Positions 15,803 to 24,707 of a stretch of DNA of 39,130 nt are shown one piece after another. Positions within the stretch are counted from its first letter, which is position 1; each line of letters opens with the position of its first letter. Below the pieces are notes generated by a model. The model saw nothing but the letters and a program-made list of their open reading frames with translations. It was not told the DNA's origin and did no database searches. A program made the translations under genes and the position numbers. This stretch comes from Dysgonomonas sp. 521 (GTDB taxonomy: Bacteria; Bacteroidota; Bacteroidia; Bacteroidales; Dysgonomonadaceae): assembly GCF_010501055.1 (NCBI RefSeq), contig NZ_QVMO01000035.1:1-39130 (forward strand), given 5' to 3'.

Positions 15803-18253
15803 TTATTCCACCATTCTTTTTATATTTTCAATGTCGAATAATACCCGTATTCCGAAGTTCTGATGTTTGCCCTTGCGGAAAGAGGCGAAAGCCCCTATGT
15901 TCAGCAGTTTTGTGAAGTTCAGGGAATACCCTGCTTCTGTATAGAGTTTCATATCGGGAGTGTACAGGTTTTTCAGGTGGAGGCTTTCATTAAATAGTTT
16001 TCCTTGCAGGAACGGAAGCCTTTTCAGTAAAATGTATTTACTTTCATAATTGATGTTAGACCTGATCCAGTACCTGTTTGTAGAAGCGGCATAATTGTCG
16101 AGCAGCATAAAAGAAGTAAAAGGCGATTTCAGGTTCACTGTCACATTAGACGTGTTGAAGTGCTGGTAATCGGCAAAGTGCAACTTGTCGTTATTCCCGA
16201 TAGATCCGCCACCTTCCAGCCCGTAATCCAGATTGGTGAATTCGCTCAGTTTTATATGCTGGTACAATCCTCCGGCGAGTTTTTGATATTTGGAATTGTT
16301 TGTCTGCCACGATGAAAATCCCTGGCTATATCTGATGTAGAAAGTGGGGGAGGTGTATTTTACGTACCTTTTAGCCCCGTCATTTATTTCATAATAAGCG
16401 TAAGGCGTATAGTCTATGCCCAGATAGGCTGCGGTTTTGTCGAACCTTTCGCCGGGGAAGATATTCGGTTTTATCTTTTTCTTCTTCCCCCATGTATAAT
16501 CCGTAGAGTTGTGCAGGCCGCGCCGTCTGGCTATTTCCGCTCCTGTTATCAGTTTCAGTCCGTTTGCCAGATCAATGTCGTTGAAGGCCGAGACGTAATC
16601 TTTCTGGTAATAGAAATTGTAGTTTTTGCCATAAATCAGCGAACTGGAAAAGTTGTTGAAGCGGTGTATCCCTTCCGGATTGAAATCCGCACTGACCGAC
16701 CCTGCTGATATTTTGAGTTTGCCCTTACGCATGGGCGCATACGATAGGTTTATATCTCCGCCTCCCAAGAGCCTTTTGCGGGAAAGCGTATAATATAGAT
16801 AAGGGGAAATGTCGAGCCTGTTGTGTCTCCCTGTTTTGGTAGAAATGTCGAATTTCTGCCCCAGCCACCATCCGTCTACGAAGTTGAACTCTTTCAGAGT
16901 CCCGTTCAGCAGTCCTTCGCACCGCACGGTTACTTTACCGGAGTCTGAGTTTAACCTGCCGCCGTTGAGGATGCTTTCGAATGAAAATCCCGGATTCCGG
17001 TGTTCTTTTCGTACAGAATCCAGATGTTGCTGTATGGAGTCTTTCCGTGTCAGTGTGGCGATTTCCCTTTCTTCCAGAGGGACTACTCTTATCTTTGTCC
17101 AGTATGCCGAATTCCGTTTTGTGGCAAGGCTGTCGGATGTGACGGAATAGAGGGAGTCGTGTCTTTGTATTTCGAAATTTCTTTTCTTCGGTTTCTTTTC
17201 GGCCAGTTCTTTTACAATATCCCCGTTTGTTTTTATATCTGTATAAGTCAGGGATGCGTAATAATTCATTGTCGCGTTTATTCCCAGAATATTGATGTCG
17301 GCCGCAATGAGATAAGTGATAGGCAGGTAGGTGTTTGCCGATACTTCCTGAAATGAAACGGTGTAGGCTTGTTTTACACCATAAGCATTGGTGTTGAGTT
17401 CAGCCGAATAGATATGCCACGTATTGTCAGCTATATAGATATAGCCATCGAAAAGAACAGGGTCTTTCAGCTTGGGCACCACCTTAATCTTATTTACAGT
17501 CGTTCCGTTTTCTTCCGAAAAACCTTCGTAACGGAACTTATAGTATGAAAAAGCTTTCGGGTTCAGCGGCGAAATGTATGAGGACACCTTAGGCATATAC
17601 AGTGATGAATTTATCAGTTCCATCGCGTCTTCAGAATCCAGATCGTCGGGGATACTGCTCGAAAAAGCTTTTACAGTCTGCTTGTATCTGTCCGGCGCGG
17701 TAAATTGTATTTCGTTGAATGACTCCTGCATGAATACCTGCTCTTTGAAGTCGGAAAGTTTTATCCCTTCTTCCTTTTTCGCCATCTTATCTATGAAGGA
17801 AGATACTTTGAGCAGTTCGGCATTTGCCTTTATATATACGTCCGCCGTGTATTCTTTAGCCGCACCCGCATACAATGGGGCTTTTTCTATCGCTTTGCGC
17901 ATGATGGGGTAGGCGGGGTCTTCCTCATTCGATACAGTTACTTCGGCAAGGGTAAACGGATTTTCGGTAAGGGTAATGTCCAGTGTTGTTGTTTGCCCCT
18001 GTTTTATCCCGATATTTCTTTCTTCGCGTTTAAAACCGAGGCATTTATATTCTATCCGGTAATTTCCGGGCGAAAGGGTTGTCTGGTAATAACCGTCTTC
18101 GTTACATACCAGTCCCTGATTGATATCCTTTATATAAATGGTAGCGCCGTACAGGGCCTCTCCGGCCGTATCGGTAATCCTGCCTTTAAAGTTCTGGGTG
18201 TAAATTTGTGTAGATAGTATAAAGCTAAGAATCAGTAGGGTAATGTATCTCAT
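15803..18253 (-). CDS. DUF5686 family outer-membrane protein with carboxypeptidase-like regulatory domain (second copy)
   Basis: 816 residues from the ATG at 18253 (MRYITLLILSFILSTQIYTQ, a signal peptide). The frame extends 14 codons upstream, but that start overlaps the promoter region. Residues about 22-100 are the carboxypeptidase-regulatory-like domain (FKGRITDTAGEALYGATIYI); the rest is DUF5686, expected to form an outer-membrane barrel. It shares many blocks with the protein at 868-3243 (YYQKDYVS, WQTNNS, YILLKRLPF), so the two are paralogues. A Lys/Glu/Asp-rich insertion around residues 350-430 (AEKKPKKRNFEIQRH) is longer than in the other copy. The family function is unknown. Confidence 0.86.
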   Translation of the reverse strand: MRYITLLILSFILSTQIYTQNFKGRITDTAGEALYGATIYIKDINQGLVCNEDGYYQTTLSPGNYRIEYKCLGFKREERNIGIKQGQTTTLDITLTENPFTLAEVTVSNEEDPAYPIMRKAIEKAPLYAGAAKEYTADVYIKANAELLKVSSFIDKMAKKEEGIKLSDFKEQVFMQESFNEIQFTAPDRYKQTVKAFSSSIPDDLDSEDAMELINSSLYMPKVSSYISPLNPKAFSYYKFRYEGFSEENGTTVNKIKVVPKLKDPVLFDGYIYIADNTWHIYSAELNTNAYGVKQAYTVSFQEVSANTYLPITYLIAADINILGINATMNYYASLTYTDIKTNGDIVKELAEKKPKKRNFEIQRHDSLYSVTSDSLATKRNSAYWTKIRVVPLEEREIATLTRKDSIQQHLDSVRKEHRNPGFSFESILNGGRLNSDSGKVTVRCEGLLNGTLKEFNFVDGWWLGQKFDISTKTGRHNRLDISPYLYYTLSRKRLLGGGDINLSYAPMRKGKLKISAGSVSADFNPEGIHRFNNFSSSLIYGKNYNFYYQKDYVSAFNDIDLANGLKLITGAEIARRRGLHNSTDYTWGKKKKIKPNIFPGERFDKTAAYLGIDYTPYAYYEINDGAKRYVKYTSPTFYIRYSQGFSSWQTNNSKYQKLAGGLYQHIKLSEFTNLDYGLEGGGSIGNNDKLHFADYQHFNTSNVTVNLKSPFTSFMLLDNYAASTNRYWIRSNINYESKYILLKRLPFLQGKLFNESLHLKNLYTPDMKLYTEAGYSLNFTKLLNIGAFASFRKGKHQNFGIRVLFDIENIKRMVE

Positions 18254-18292
18254 ATTGATTTTATTCGTCCGCCGACTTTCTGTAAGTTTCTG

Positions 18293-18300
18293 CAAATATA
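18293..18300 (-). promoter_or_regulatory. -7 box TATATTTG of the DUF5686 gene
   Basis: Perfect TAnnTTTG on the minus strand, followed by GC. The start point would be near 18286, giving a leader of about 33 nt to the ATG at 18253. This excludes the alternative start at 18295, which lies inside the box. The -33 element is not clear. Confidence 0.55.
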
Positions 18301-18362
18301 TTATTTTTATTACAAAAAGATTACATTATTCTATATTCCCCTGTAAAGTGAGATTATTTTAT

Positions 18363-18370
18363 TATTTTTG
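18363..18370 (+). promoter_or_regulatory. -7 box TATTTTTG of the aspartate kinase gene
   Basis: Perfect TAnnTTTG on the plus strand followed by CGC. Transcription would begin near 18377, 27 nt before the ATG at 18404. It is divergent from the box at 18293-18300, so about 60 bp separate the two promoters. Confidence 0.5.
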
Positions 18371-18403
18371 CGCTGAAAAAAATATAAAATATTATTTATT
18401 GAA

Positions 18404-19792
18404 ATGCTTACTGTAGAGAAGATTGGCGGAACCTCCATGTCCCAGTTCAAAGATGTGCTGGAAAATGTTATTATCGGAAAACGGAATCCGGACGAAATGT
18501 ACAACCGTATATTTGTGGTATCCGCATATAATAACGTGACAAACTGGCTTCTGGAACACAAAAAGACCGGGGAGCCGGGCGTATATGTGCAGTTTCTGGA
18601 GAACGCGGATTACAGTATCGGCCTTGATAGTTTGTGCCAGCGGCTCTTGCTTATAAACAAAGGCTTCGAGGAAATCGGGCTTAATCTTTTAGAAGCGAGG
18701 GAATTTATTACATTCCGTATCAAGCAGGCAAAAACAATGCTCCACAGCCTGAGCAAAGTGTTGGCTTCGGGTTATGTAAACGCGGAAGATATTTGCCTTG
18801 CCGCCCGTGAAATACTGGCATCGATAGGCGAAGCGCATTCGGCATGGAATACGGTGAATATCCTGAATAATAACGGTATCTCGGCTAGGTTTATCGACTT
18901 GTGCGGGTTTAACGATTCGTTGCCACTCACCATTGACGAACGTATCCACAGAGCCTTCAAAGGTATCGACTTTAGCAAAGATATGTGTGTATCTACCGGC
19001 TATACCAAAGGTACCGAAGGTATTATGCGTGCCTTCGACCGTGGCTATACCGAGGTTACATTCAGTAAGATAGCTGTGGAAGTAAATGCCGGTGAGGCCA
19101 TTATCCACAAAGAATATCATCTTTCCAGCGCCGACCCGAATATAGTAGGTGTGGATAAAGTTATCCCCGTAGGAAGGACGAATTTCATCGTGGCCGATCA
19201 GCTTGCCGATATAGGTATGGAGGCCATTCATCCCAAAGCCTCCAAACCATTGGAACTGGCAGATATAGATATACGAATAAAGAATACATTCGAACCGGAG
19301 CATCCGGGAACATTGATAACGAAACAATATGTTTCGGAAATACCTAAGATAGAGATTGTTTCGGGTACAGACAAAGTGTTGGCTGTAGAGATTCATGATC
19401 CTATGATGGTGGGAGAGGTAGGGTTTGACCTGAGGATAATGCAGGCGTTCGCAAAATTCAACGTGAGTTATATCCTTAAATCTACAAACGCGAACTCTAT
19501 TACCATGGTAGTATGGGACAATTATAAATCACGGGAACTGATCACAGAACTTGAGACTATATTCTATCAGGTTATTGTAGAACGTGTCGCTCTGGTGTGT
19601 GTGATGGGCACAAATATTGCACTCCCGGGCTTCTTGTACAGGGCATCCAAAGCGTTGTATGATAATGAGATAAATGTAGAAAGTTTTGCCCAGTCGCTAC
19701 GGCAGGTGAATATGCAGTTTGTGATCAGGAGAGAACACTATAAAAAAGCGGTAATTGCACTTAACGATGAACTGTGCGTAGGGAAGAATTAG
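18404..19792 (+). CDS. Aspartate kinase (divergent monofunctional type)
   Basis: 462 residues. The N-terminal phosphate loop reads KIGGTSM where KFGGTS is usual. The amino-acid-kinase domain continues to about residue 290 (STGYTKGTEGIMRAFDRGYTE corresponds to the GFxGxxxxG..TLGRGGSD block, strongly altered). Two ACT-type regulatory domains follow (about 310-385 and 390-460; VALVCVMGTNIALPGFLYRA). It would phosphorylate aspartate to open the lysine, threonine and methionine pathway in the cytoplasm. A divergent aspartokinase of this type occurs in other Bacteroidetes besides the bifunctional ThrA. Because several motif residues differ, catalytic activity or substrate is less certain than for a classical LysC. 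The gene stands alone. Confidence 0.8.
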   Translation: MLTVEKIGGTSMSQFKDVLENVIIGKRNPDEMYNRIFVVSAYNNVTNWLLEHKKTGEPGVYVQFLENADYSIGLDSLCQRLLLINKGFEEIGLNLLEAREFITFRIKQAKTMLHSLSKVLASGYVNAEDICLAAREILASIGEAHSAWNTVNILNNNGISARFIDLCGFNDSLPLTIDERIHRAFKGIDFSKDMCVSTGYTKGTEGIMRAFDRGYTEVTFSKIAVEVNAGEAIIHKEYHLSSADPNIVGVDKVIPVGRTNFIVADQLADIGMEAIHPKASKPLELADIDIRIKNTFEPEHPGTLITKQYVSEIPKIEIVSGTDKVLAVEIHDPMMVGEVGFDLRIMQAFAKFNVSYILKSTNANSITMVVWDNYKSRELITELETIFYQVIVERVALVCVMGTNIALPGFLYRASKALYDNEINVESFAQSLRQVNMQFVIRREHYKKAVIALNDELCVGKN

Positions 19793-20276
19793 AACATTAT
19801 TATCCGGTGACGGAAGAATAGAAAGCAATCGTATGTTATACCGGATATTCCGGAACAGCTAGTGAATATTGATTAATAAGGTTTTTTTTATATTTTTTTT
19901 ATTGCGTGGATTGATTTTTAATTCTATTTTTGTTAGCTGAAATAAAAAAAGATCATTTAATACCTTGTGGGACACCTGAATTTAAAAAAGAAATTCCACA
20001 TATACAGATATATAGACCTTTGGATTTGCTTGAACATTCTCTATTACAAAAGTTTTTCTTATTGAAAAATAAAAATCTTATTTCAACGTTCTGTTTTATT
20101 AGGGACATGAATGAAAGTGCAATTTTAGGTGCGAAATACTTAAAAAACTAAAATAATAGTATATTTGCATCCTATAATATTGACACTGCTTTTTTATTTA
20201 ATATAAATGGAGATTATTGATATAAAAATATAAATTTAAAAATTGATTCACTAAACTTAAATTATTTATTATCATT
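19793..20276. other. 484-bp gap: possible promoters, one doubtful short frame
   Basis: An 8-bp inverted repeat (TATCCGGT 19801-19808, ACCGGATA 19840-19847) follows the aspartate kinase stop. A promoter-like pair is present at 19902-19932 (TTG, 20 bp, TATTTTTG). A frame of 73 codons (19930-20151) opens only with a TTG that lies inside that -7 box, so it cannot be translated from that start if the promoter is real; it is Lys/Leu/Ile-rich (a segment reads HIQIYRPLDLLEHSLLQKFF) and I recognise no family. It may be a gene remnant. The rest is AT-rich leader for exbB. Confidence 0.45.
20160..20167 (+). promoter_or_regulatory. -7 box TATATTTG upstream of exbB
   Basis: Perfect TAnnTTTG followed by CA. 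Transcription would start near 20174, leaving about 100 nt of AT-rich leader before exbB. The -33 region (about 20136-20140) has no clear TTTG. A second promoter-like pair lies 235 bp further upstream. Confidence 0.5.
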
Positions 20277-21098
20277 ATGGAAACTAAAAAACAACAACCA
20301 AAACAAAAACCAAGATCTAAAGGCGTTTCAGCTATGATAGTAGTTATTGGATGTGCTATTGTTGCGCACCTGTTCTTCTATCTGGTTGCAGGGGATGCTG
20401 CTAACTTCGATGAGAAAGGTCATCCACTACCGGGTAATTCACTAGGTGCATTATATCAGGGAGGATGGGTAATTCCTATCGTTATCACGCTGTTGCTTAC
20501 TACACTTACACTTTCAGTAGAAAGATTCTTCGCATTGAACAGAGCTAGCGGAAAAGGTAGTACATCAAAATTTGTGATGAATGCAAAAGCTAAATTGGAA
20601 GCTGGAGATATCGCAGGTGCAACAAAATTGTGCGATGAGCAAAAAGGATCTGTGGCTAATATATTAAAAGCTGGTTTGATTAGATATTCAGATGTAGAAA
20701 AACTAACAGATAGAAACAACGACGAGAAAGCAGCGATGATCCAGAAAGAACTGGAAGAAGCTACAACTCTCGAATTACCATATCTACAACAGAATTTATC
20801 AGTTATCGCTACTATCTCTACCCTGGGTACATTGATGGGGCTGTTCGGTACGGTACTTGGTATGATCCGTTCGTTTGGTGCGATGGGACAAGAAGGTGCT
20901 CCTGACTCTACTGCCCTTGCCGTTGGTATCTCTGAGGCACTTTACAATACAGCAATGGGTATCGGTACAGGTGCTGTTTCTATCATTTCTTATTCTTATT
21001 TCTCAGGAAAAGTTGAAGATATGACTAATGCTGTTGATGAAGTAGGTTTCGCTATTGGCCAAACATATACTACTCTTCACGGAGGTCTAAATAAATAA
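20277..21098 (+). CDS. exbB: ExbB/TolQ/MotA-type proton channel subunit
   Basis: 273 residues. A positively charged N-terminus (METKKQQPKQKPRSKG) precedes a first helix (about 19-37), a second after GGWVIPIVITLLLTTLTLSVE (60-80), and two C-terminal helices: LSVIATISTLGTLMGLFGTV (about 175-200), with the ExbB-typical LGTLMGLFGTV, and TAMGIGTGAVSIISYSYFSG. The cytoplasmic domain lies between. ExbB pentamers with ExbD use the proton gradient to energise TonB. First gene of the cluster exbB-exbD-exbD-tonB. Confidence 0.95.
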   Translation: METKKQQPKQKPRSKGVSAMIVVIGCAIVAHLFFYLVAGDAANFDEKGHPLPGNSLGALYQGGWVIPIVITLLLTTLTLSVERFFALNRASGKGSTSKFVMNAKAKLEAGDIAGATKLCDEQKGSVANILKAGLIRYSDVEKLTDRNNDEKAAMIQKELEEATTLELPYLQQNLSVIATISTLGTLMGLFGTVLGMIRSFGAMGQEGAPDSTALAVGISEALYNTAMGIGTGAVSIISYSYFSGKVEDMTNAVDEVGFAIGQTYTTLHGGLNK

Positions 21099-21169
21099 TT
21101 AACAATTTTTTCCGGAACAATTTGTGGAATTCTTATGGATTTCCACTCTAATAAGTAAACAATAAGAAA

Positions 21170-21781
21170 ATGGGAAAGACAAAAGTAAAAAAACAAGAAA
21201 CGTTCATCGACATGACAGCGATGAGTGACGTTACTGTACTCTTGCTCTGTTTTTTTATTCTTACAGCGACTTTCTTGCCAAAAGAACCCGTGCAGGTGAT
21301 AACACCACAATCGGTGTCGGAGGTAAAGGTGCCTGAATATAATGTTCTGAATATATTGATAGACCCCACAGGAAAAGTGTTCTTGAATATAGACAGACCC
21401 GAAAATAAAAAGGCCGTATTGGAGCTAATGGGACAAGACTATGGTGTTACTTTTACAGATAAGCAGATAAGATCTTTCATAGAGCAAACACACATCGGTG
21501 TGCCTATGAACAGAATGGCTGCTTTCCTGGATATGCCATTGAGTAGTCAGGATAGTGAGATAAAGAAATGGGGAGTACCAACAGATAGTGTAAACGACCA
21601 GTTTTCACGTTGGATAAAACATGCGCGCGAAATAGGAGGCGATAATATGGGGATTGCCATCAAAGCAGACCAATCTACACCTTATCCGCTAGTAGATAAG
21701 ATCATGAAAAGTCTTGTAAAGATGAAGGAAAACCGTTACAGCCTAGTAACTGCTCTAAGGGGAATGCCTGACGGCGTATAA
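21170..21781 (+). CDS. exbD: ExbD/TolR-type biopolymer transport protein (first copy)
   Basis: 203 residues. One transmembrane helix near the N-terminus (VTVLLLCFFILTATFL, about 25-40) preceded by AMSDV, whose Asp corresponds to the conserved proton-carrying Asp of ExbD. The periplasmic part (about 45-203) ends in MKSLVKMKENRYSLVTAL, the ExbD C-terminal helix-strand region. It contains a longer insertion (about 100-155) than E. coli ExbD (141 aa), as is common in Bacteroidetes. 71 bp after exbB and 37 bp before the second ExbD. Confidence 0.93.
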   Translation: MGKTKVKKQETFIDMTAMSDVTVLLLCFFILTATFLPKEPVQVITPQSVSEVKVPEYNVLNILIDPTGKVFLNIDRPENKKAVLELMGQDYGVTFTDKQIRSFIEQTHIGVPMNRMAAFLDMPLSSQDSEIKKWGVPTDSVNDQFSRWIKHAREIGGDNMGIAIKADQSTPYPLVDKIMKSLVKMKENRYSLVTALRGMPDGV

Positions 21782-21818
21782 AAATCATGATTTAAAAATT
21801 TAAACAAGAAAAAAAATT

Positions 21819-22481
21819 ATGGCAGAAGTACAACAGTCCGGTGGTGGTGAACAGAAAAAAGGTAAACCCAAAAGACAGAATCTACGAGTAGACTTTACTC
21901 CGATGGTGGATATGAACATGCTTTTGATATGCTTCTTCGTATTCTGTACCACGCTGAGTAAACCGCAAATCATGGATATTGCGATGCCTACAGACCAAAA
22001 GCTGACTGAAGAGGATGAAGTAAAAGTAAAGGAATCCAAAGCTATTACATTGATATTAGGAGAGGATAACAAAGTATATTATTATGCCGGTATTCCTGAC
22101 TATACGGATTATACTACCTTGAAAGAAACAGATTATTCTCCGGAAGGTCTTCGTAAAATATTGTTGGAACGAAATGCTCCTATCGTAAGTAAAATGAGGG
22201 AGTTGAGACATGAAAAATTCGTTACCAGAAAGAATATGCCTGAAGAAGAGTTTAAGACAAGATCGAAAGAAATTAAAGATGATAAAGATGGGCAGGTAGT
22301 AGTTATCAAGCCTACATCTGAAGCTAATTATAAAAATCTTGTCGATGCTTTGGACGAAATGCAGATTTGCAGTATCGCAAAATATGCAATCGTAGATATG
22401 ACAGACGGAGATCAATACCTGATTGAAAATCTGAAATCTAAAGGAGCTTACGGGGCTAACGCCGCACCACCAAAAAATTAA
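21819..22481 (+). CDS. exbD: ExbD/TolR-type biopolymer transport protein (second copy)
   Basis: 220 residues. The helix (MLLICFFVFCTTL, about 33-47) is preceded by DFTPMVDMN, the canonical ExbD motif with the essential Asp. A Gly/Lys-rich cytoplasmic tail precedes it. The periplasmic domain contains an 'EDNKVYYYAG' strand and the C-terminal block LVDALDEMQICSIAKYAIVD. It differs strongly from the first copy, so the two probably form a heteromeric ExbD pair. Adjacent to tonB with a 22-bp gap. Confidence 0.94.
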   Translation: MAEVQQSGGGEQKKGKPKRQNLRVDFTPMVDMNMLLICFFVFCTTLSKPQIMDIAMPTDQKLTEEDEVKVKESKAITLILGEDNKVYYYAGIPDYTDYTTLKETDYSPEGLRKILLERNAPIVSKMRELRHEKFVTRKNMPEEEFKTRSKEIKDDKDGQVVVIKPTSEANYKNLVDALDEMQICSIAKYAIVDMTDGDQYLIENLKSKGAYGANAAPPKN

Positions 22482-22503
22482 TCACATTAGAAAGGAGTAA
22501 ATT

Positions 22504-23340
22504 ATGGGAAAAGATATCAAATTAAATTCCTCGGAATGGTGTGATGTAGTTTTTGAAGGTAAGAATAAAAATTATGGAGCTTACAAGCTACGTCAATCAT
22601 CGTCGAAAAGACATATTGTCGCATTCTTGGTAGTCCTTGTATTTGCGATATTTGTGTCGGCTTTGCCCGGTTTGATTACTGTGGTAAAGAACCTGACCCA
22701 AAATCAGTCGGGACCGATGGAGGATACGTTCGAGTTGTCTAATATTCCGGTAGAACAAGAAATTCCGGAAGAAAATAAGATCAAACAAGAAACTGCGCCT
22801 CCGCCTCCACCGTTGAAAACAACTGTGAAGTTCGTTCCTCCTAAAATTGCAAAGGATGAAGACGTGCGCGACGATCAGGAAATGAAGGCTCAGGATGAGG
22901 TTTTGGAAACAAAAATCCAGATTTCTGTGGCCGACGTGAAAGGTACAAATGATAAAACAGGTGTCGACATCGCTGAGTTGAGAGAGCACAAAGTGATTGT
23001 TGAAGAAAAGCCGGTTGTAGAAAAACCTTTCGTTACTGTAGAACAGATGCCGACATTCCCGGGTGGCGAAGCAGAAATGCAGAGATATATCGCCAGCAAT
23101 CTTAAATATCCGGTAGTGGCTCAGGAATCAGGTATACAAGGCCGTGTAACAGTACGCTTCGTTGTTTCCAAAACAGGAGCTATCGAAGATGTAAACGTTA
23201 TCCGTGGTATAGACCCTTCGTGCGACAAAGAAGCCGTGCGTGTGGTAAAATCGATGCCAAAATGGATTCCCGGAAAACAAAACGGGTTGAACGTGCCAGT
23301 GTACTTTACGCTTCCTATTGTATTCCGTTTGAAACAGTAA
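22504..23340 (+). CDS. tonB: TonB-type energy transducer
   Basis: 278 residues. A single N-terminal transmembrane helix (HIVAFLVVLVFAIFVSALPG, about 37-56) is followed by a Pro/Glu-rich spacer (APPPPPLKTTVKFVPPK at about 98-114) and the C-terminal TonB domain (about 190-278; GRVTVRFVVSKTGAIEDV, RVVKSMPKWIPGKQNG, YFTLPIVFRLKQ). It transmits proton-motive energy to outer-membrane receptors. 'GGEAEMQRYIASNLKYP' before the C-terminal domain is the usual linker of Bacteroidetes TonB proteins. A terminator follows. Confidence 0.95.
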   Translation: MGKDIKLNSSEWCDVVFEGKNKNYGAYKLRQSSSKRHIVAFLVVLVFAIFVSALPGLITVVKNLTQNQSGPMEDTFELSNIPVEQEIPEENKIKQETAPPPPPLKTTVKFVPPKIAKDEDVRDDQEMKAQDEVLETKIQISVADVKGTNDKTGVDIAELREHKVIVEEKPVVEKPFVTVEQMPTFPGGEAEMQRYIASNLKYPVVAQESGIQGRVTVRFVVSKTGAIEDVNVIRGIDPSCDKEAVRVVKSMPKWIPGKQNGLNVPVYFTLPIVFRLKQ

Positions 23341-23387
23341 GGACACTTCTTTGAGATTTTTATAAAAAATTGAAAATAAGATTTAGT

Positions 23388-23430
23388 AAAGAAGAGAAGT
23401 CGGACTATGAATACCCCTTCTCTTCTTTTT
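23388..23430 (+). terminator. Terminator after tonB, inside the cluster
   Basis: AAAGAAGAGAAG (23388-23399) pairs with CTTCTCTTCTTT (23417-23428) in a perfect 12-bp stem around a 17-nt loop, ending in a T-run. It separates exbB-exbD-exbD-tonB from the next three genes, which lack an obvious promoter of their own, so partial read-through is likely. The stem is AT/GA-rich, so the terminator may be leaky. Confidence 0.7.
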
Positions 23431-23449
23431 CCAATAATATAGGATAAGT

Positions 23450-23644
23450 ATGAAAGACGGAAAAAAGTTATCGCCGAAAATGATATTCGGTATTTTCATG
23501 GTGTTTTTTTACCTGTGTATAGCCGTATTGATGGTATTTACCCCTTTGTTTGAAGGCTTAAACTGGATATTGCGTGTCATTATTGGCATATTGCTGTTTA
23601 TGTACGGTATATTCAGGGCCATTCGTGCGTGGAGAGAATTTTAA
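23450..23644 (+). CDS. Small membrane protein of the tonB-pstS cluster
   Basis: 64 residues with two hydrophobic helices (about 12-31, FGIFMVFFYLCIAVLMVFTP, and about 38-56, NWILRVIIGILLFMYGIFR) linked by a short polar loop. A Lys-rich N-terminus and an Arg-rich C-terminus (RAIRAWREF) suggest both ends are cytoplasmic. I do not recognise a named family, but a small two-helix protein at this place in the exbB-tonB-pstS cluster is usual in Bacteroidales. It begins 20 bp after the terminator and ends 35 bp before the PstS-like gene. Confidence 0.75.
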   Translation: MKDGKKLSPKMIFGIFMVFFYLCIAVLMVFTPLFEGLNWILRVIIGILLFMYGIFRAIRAWREF

Positions 23645-23678
23645 TGGAGAAATTATCCTGTAAAAACAAAATTATCGT

Positions 23679-24665
23679 ATGAAAAATCTAGGTCTTTTTT
23701 TCCTTATATTATTGATTGCCATGTCTTCGTGCGCAGACAGGAGAAATATTACGCGGACCGACACTACGACCAGCGGCATAGCCGAAATAGCAGTAGATGA
23801 ATGTTTCGCACCCATTATACAAGAACAGGTAGACGTATTCGGAGCGATGAATAACGAAGCCCTGATTATCCCTATCTTTACCAGCGAGAACGAAGCGTTC
23901 AATATGTTTATGAATGACAGCCTGCGTGTGATAATCGCTACACGTAGACTTACACCGAATGAAACACAGATTATAAAAGAACGGAATCAGGTACCACGTA
24001 CCCAAAAACTGGCGATTGACGGAATAGCCCTTATTGTGAATAAGGCCAATGCAGATACACTGATAACCGTATCTGACCTGAAAAGAATAATGACAGGAGA
24101 GGTAAAAAGCTGGAAAGAACTGAACCCCAACTCTAAACTGGGGGATATATCAGTCGTTTTCGACAGCCCCAATTCGAGTACTGTCAGATTTATAAAAGAT
24201 TCTATTTGCGGGGGACAAGCCCTCGGCGAAAATATAAAAGCCCGGTCTGCCGATAGTGTGAAAACAACGAATCTGTCGGACCGTACTCCAAACCAACAAG
24301 TGATAGATTACGTGGCCGCTGTGCCCGATGCAATAGGTGTTATTGGTGTCAATTGGATCAGTAACCCATCAGACCCTAAAAATTTAAGTTTTATTAATAG
24401 TATCAATGTAATGTCGGTAAGTACAGAGGATAAAGCTACTGCTGAAAACAGTTTTAAGCCTTTTGCCGCCTATCTTGTGCTGAAAAAATACCCGTTGACG
24501 CGAGATATTTTTATTATAATCTCGGATGTCAAAGGAGGATTACCTTCAGGTTTTGTTAACTTTGCTGCTGGAGAAAGAGGCCAGCGTATTATACTCAAGG
24601 CCGGCCTTTATCCTGCGAATGTTCCAACAAGGTTAGTGAGAGCAAACCCTACCTTGAAAGATTAA
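23679..24665 (+). CDS. PstS-like phosphate-binding lipoprotein
   Basis: 328 residues. The lipoprotein signal ends AMSSC (Cys about 18). The remainder is a periplasmic substrate-binding fold of the PBP_like_2/PstS type: an early IAEIAVDECFAPII, a central KRIMTGEVKSWKELNP block that matches the 'I(F/M)xGxIxxWxx' signature of PstS, and VVFDSPNSSTVRFIKD, which is the 'R.dgSGT' phosphate loop in altered form. No pstCAB transporter genes are adjacent. In Bacteroidales this gene regularly sits in the TonB cluster, so it may sense or deliver a ligand to the envelope machinery rather than feed an ABC transporter; this is inference. Confidence 0.85.
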   Translation: MKNLGLFFLILLIAMSSCADRRNITRTDTTTSGIAEIAVDECFAPIIQEQVDVFGAMNNEALIIPIFTSENEAFNMFMNDSLRVIIATRRLTPNETQIIKERNQVPRTQKLAIDGIALIVNKANADTLITVSDLKRIMTGEVKSWKELNPNSKLGDISVVFDSPNSSTVRFIKDSICGGQALGENIKARSADSVKTTNLSDRTPNQQVIDYVAAVPDAIGVIGVNWISNPSDPKNLSFINSINVMSVSTEDKATAENSFKPFAAYLVLKKYPLTRDIFIIISDVKGGLPSGFVNFAAGERGQRIILKAGLYPANVPTRLVRANPTLKD

Positions 24666-24707
24666 AACCTTTTACGATAAAATATTAATATAAATAATAG
24701 TATAGAA

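Noticed and set aside
19930..20151. A 73-codon open frame on the plus strand as a real gene
   Set aside because: It opens only with TTG inside a promoter -7 box, has no ribosome binding site, no recognised family, and no internal Met except near the end.
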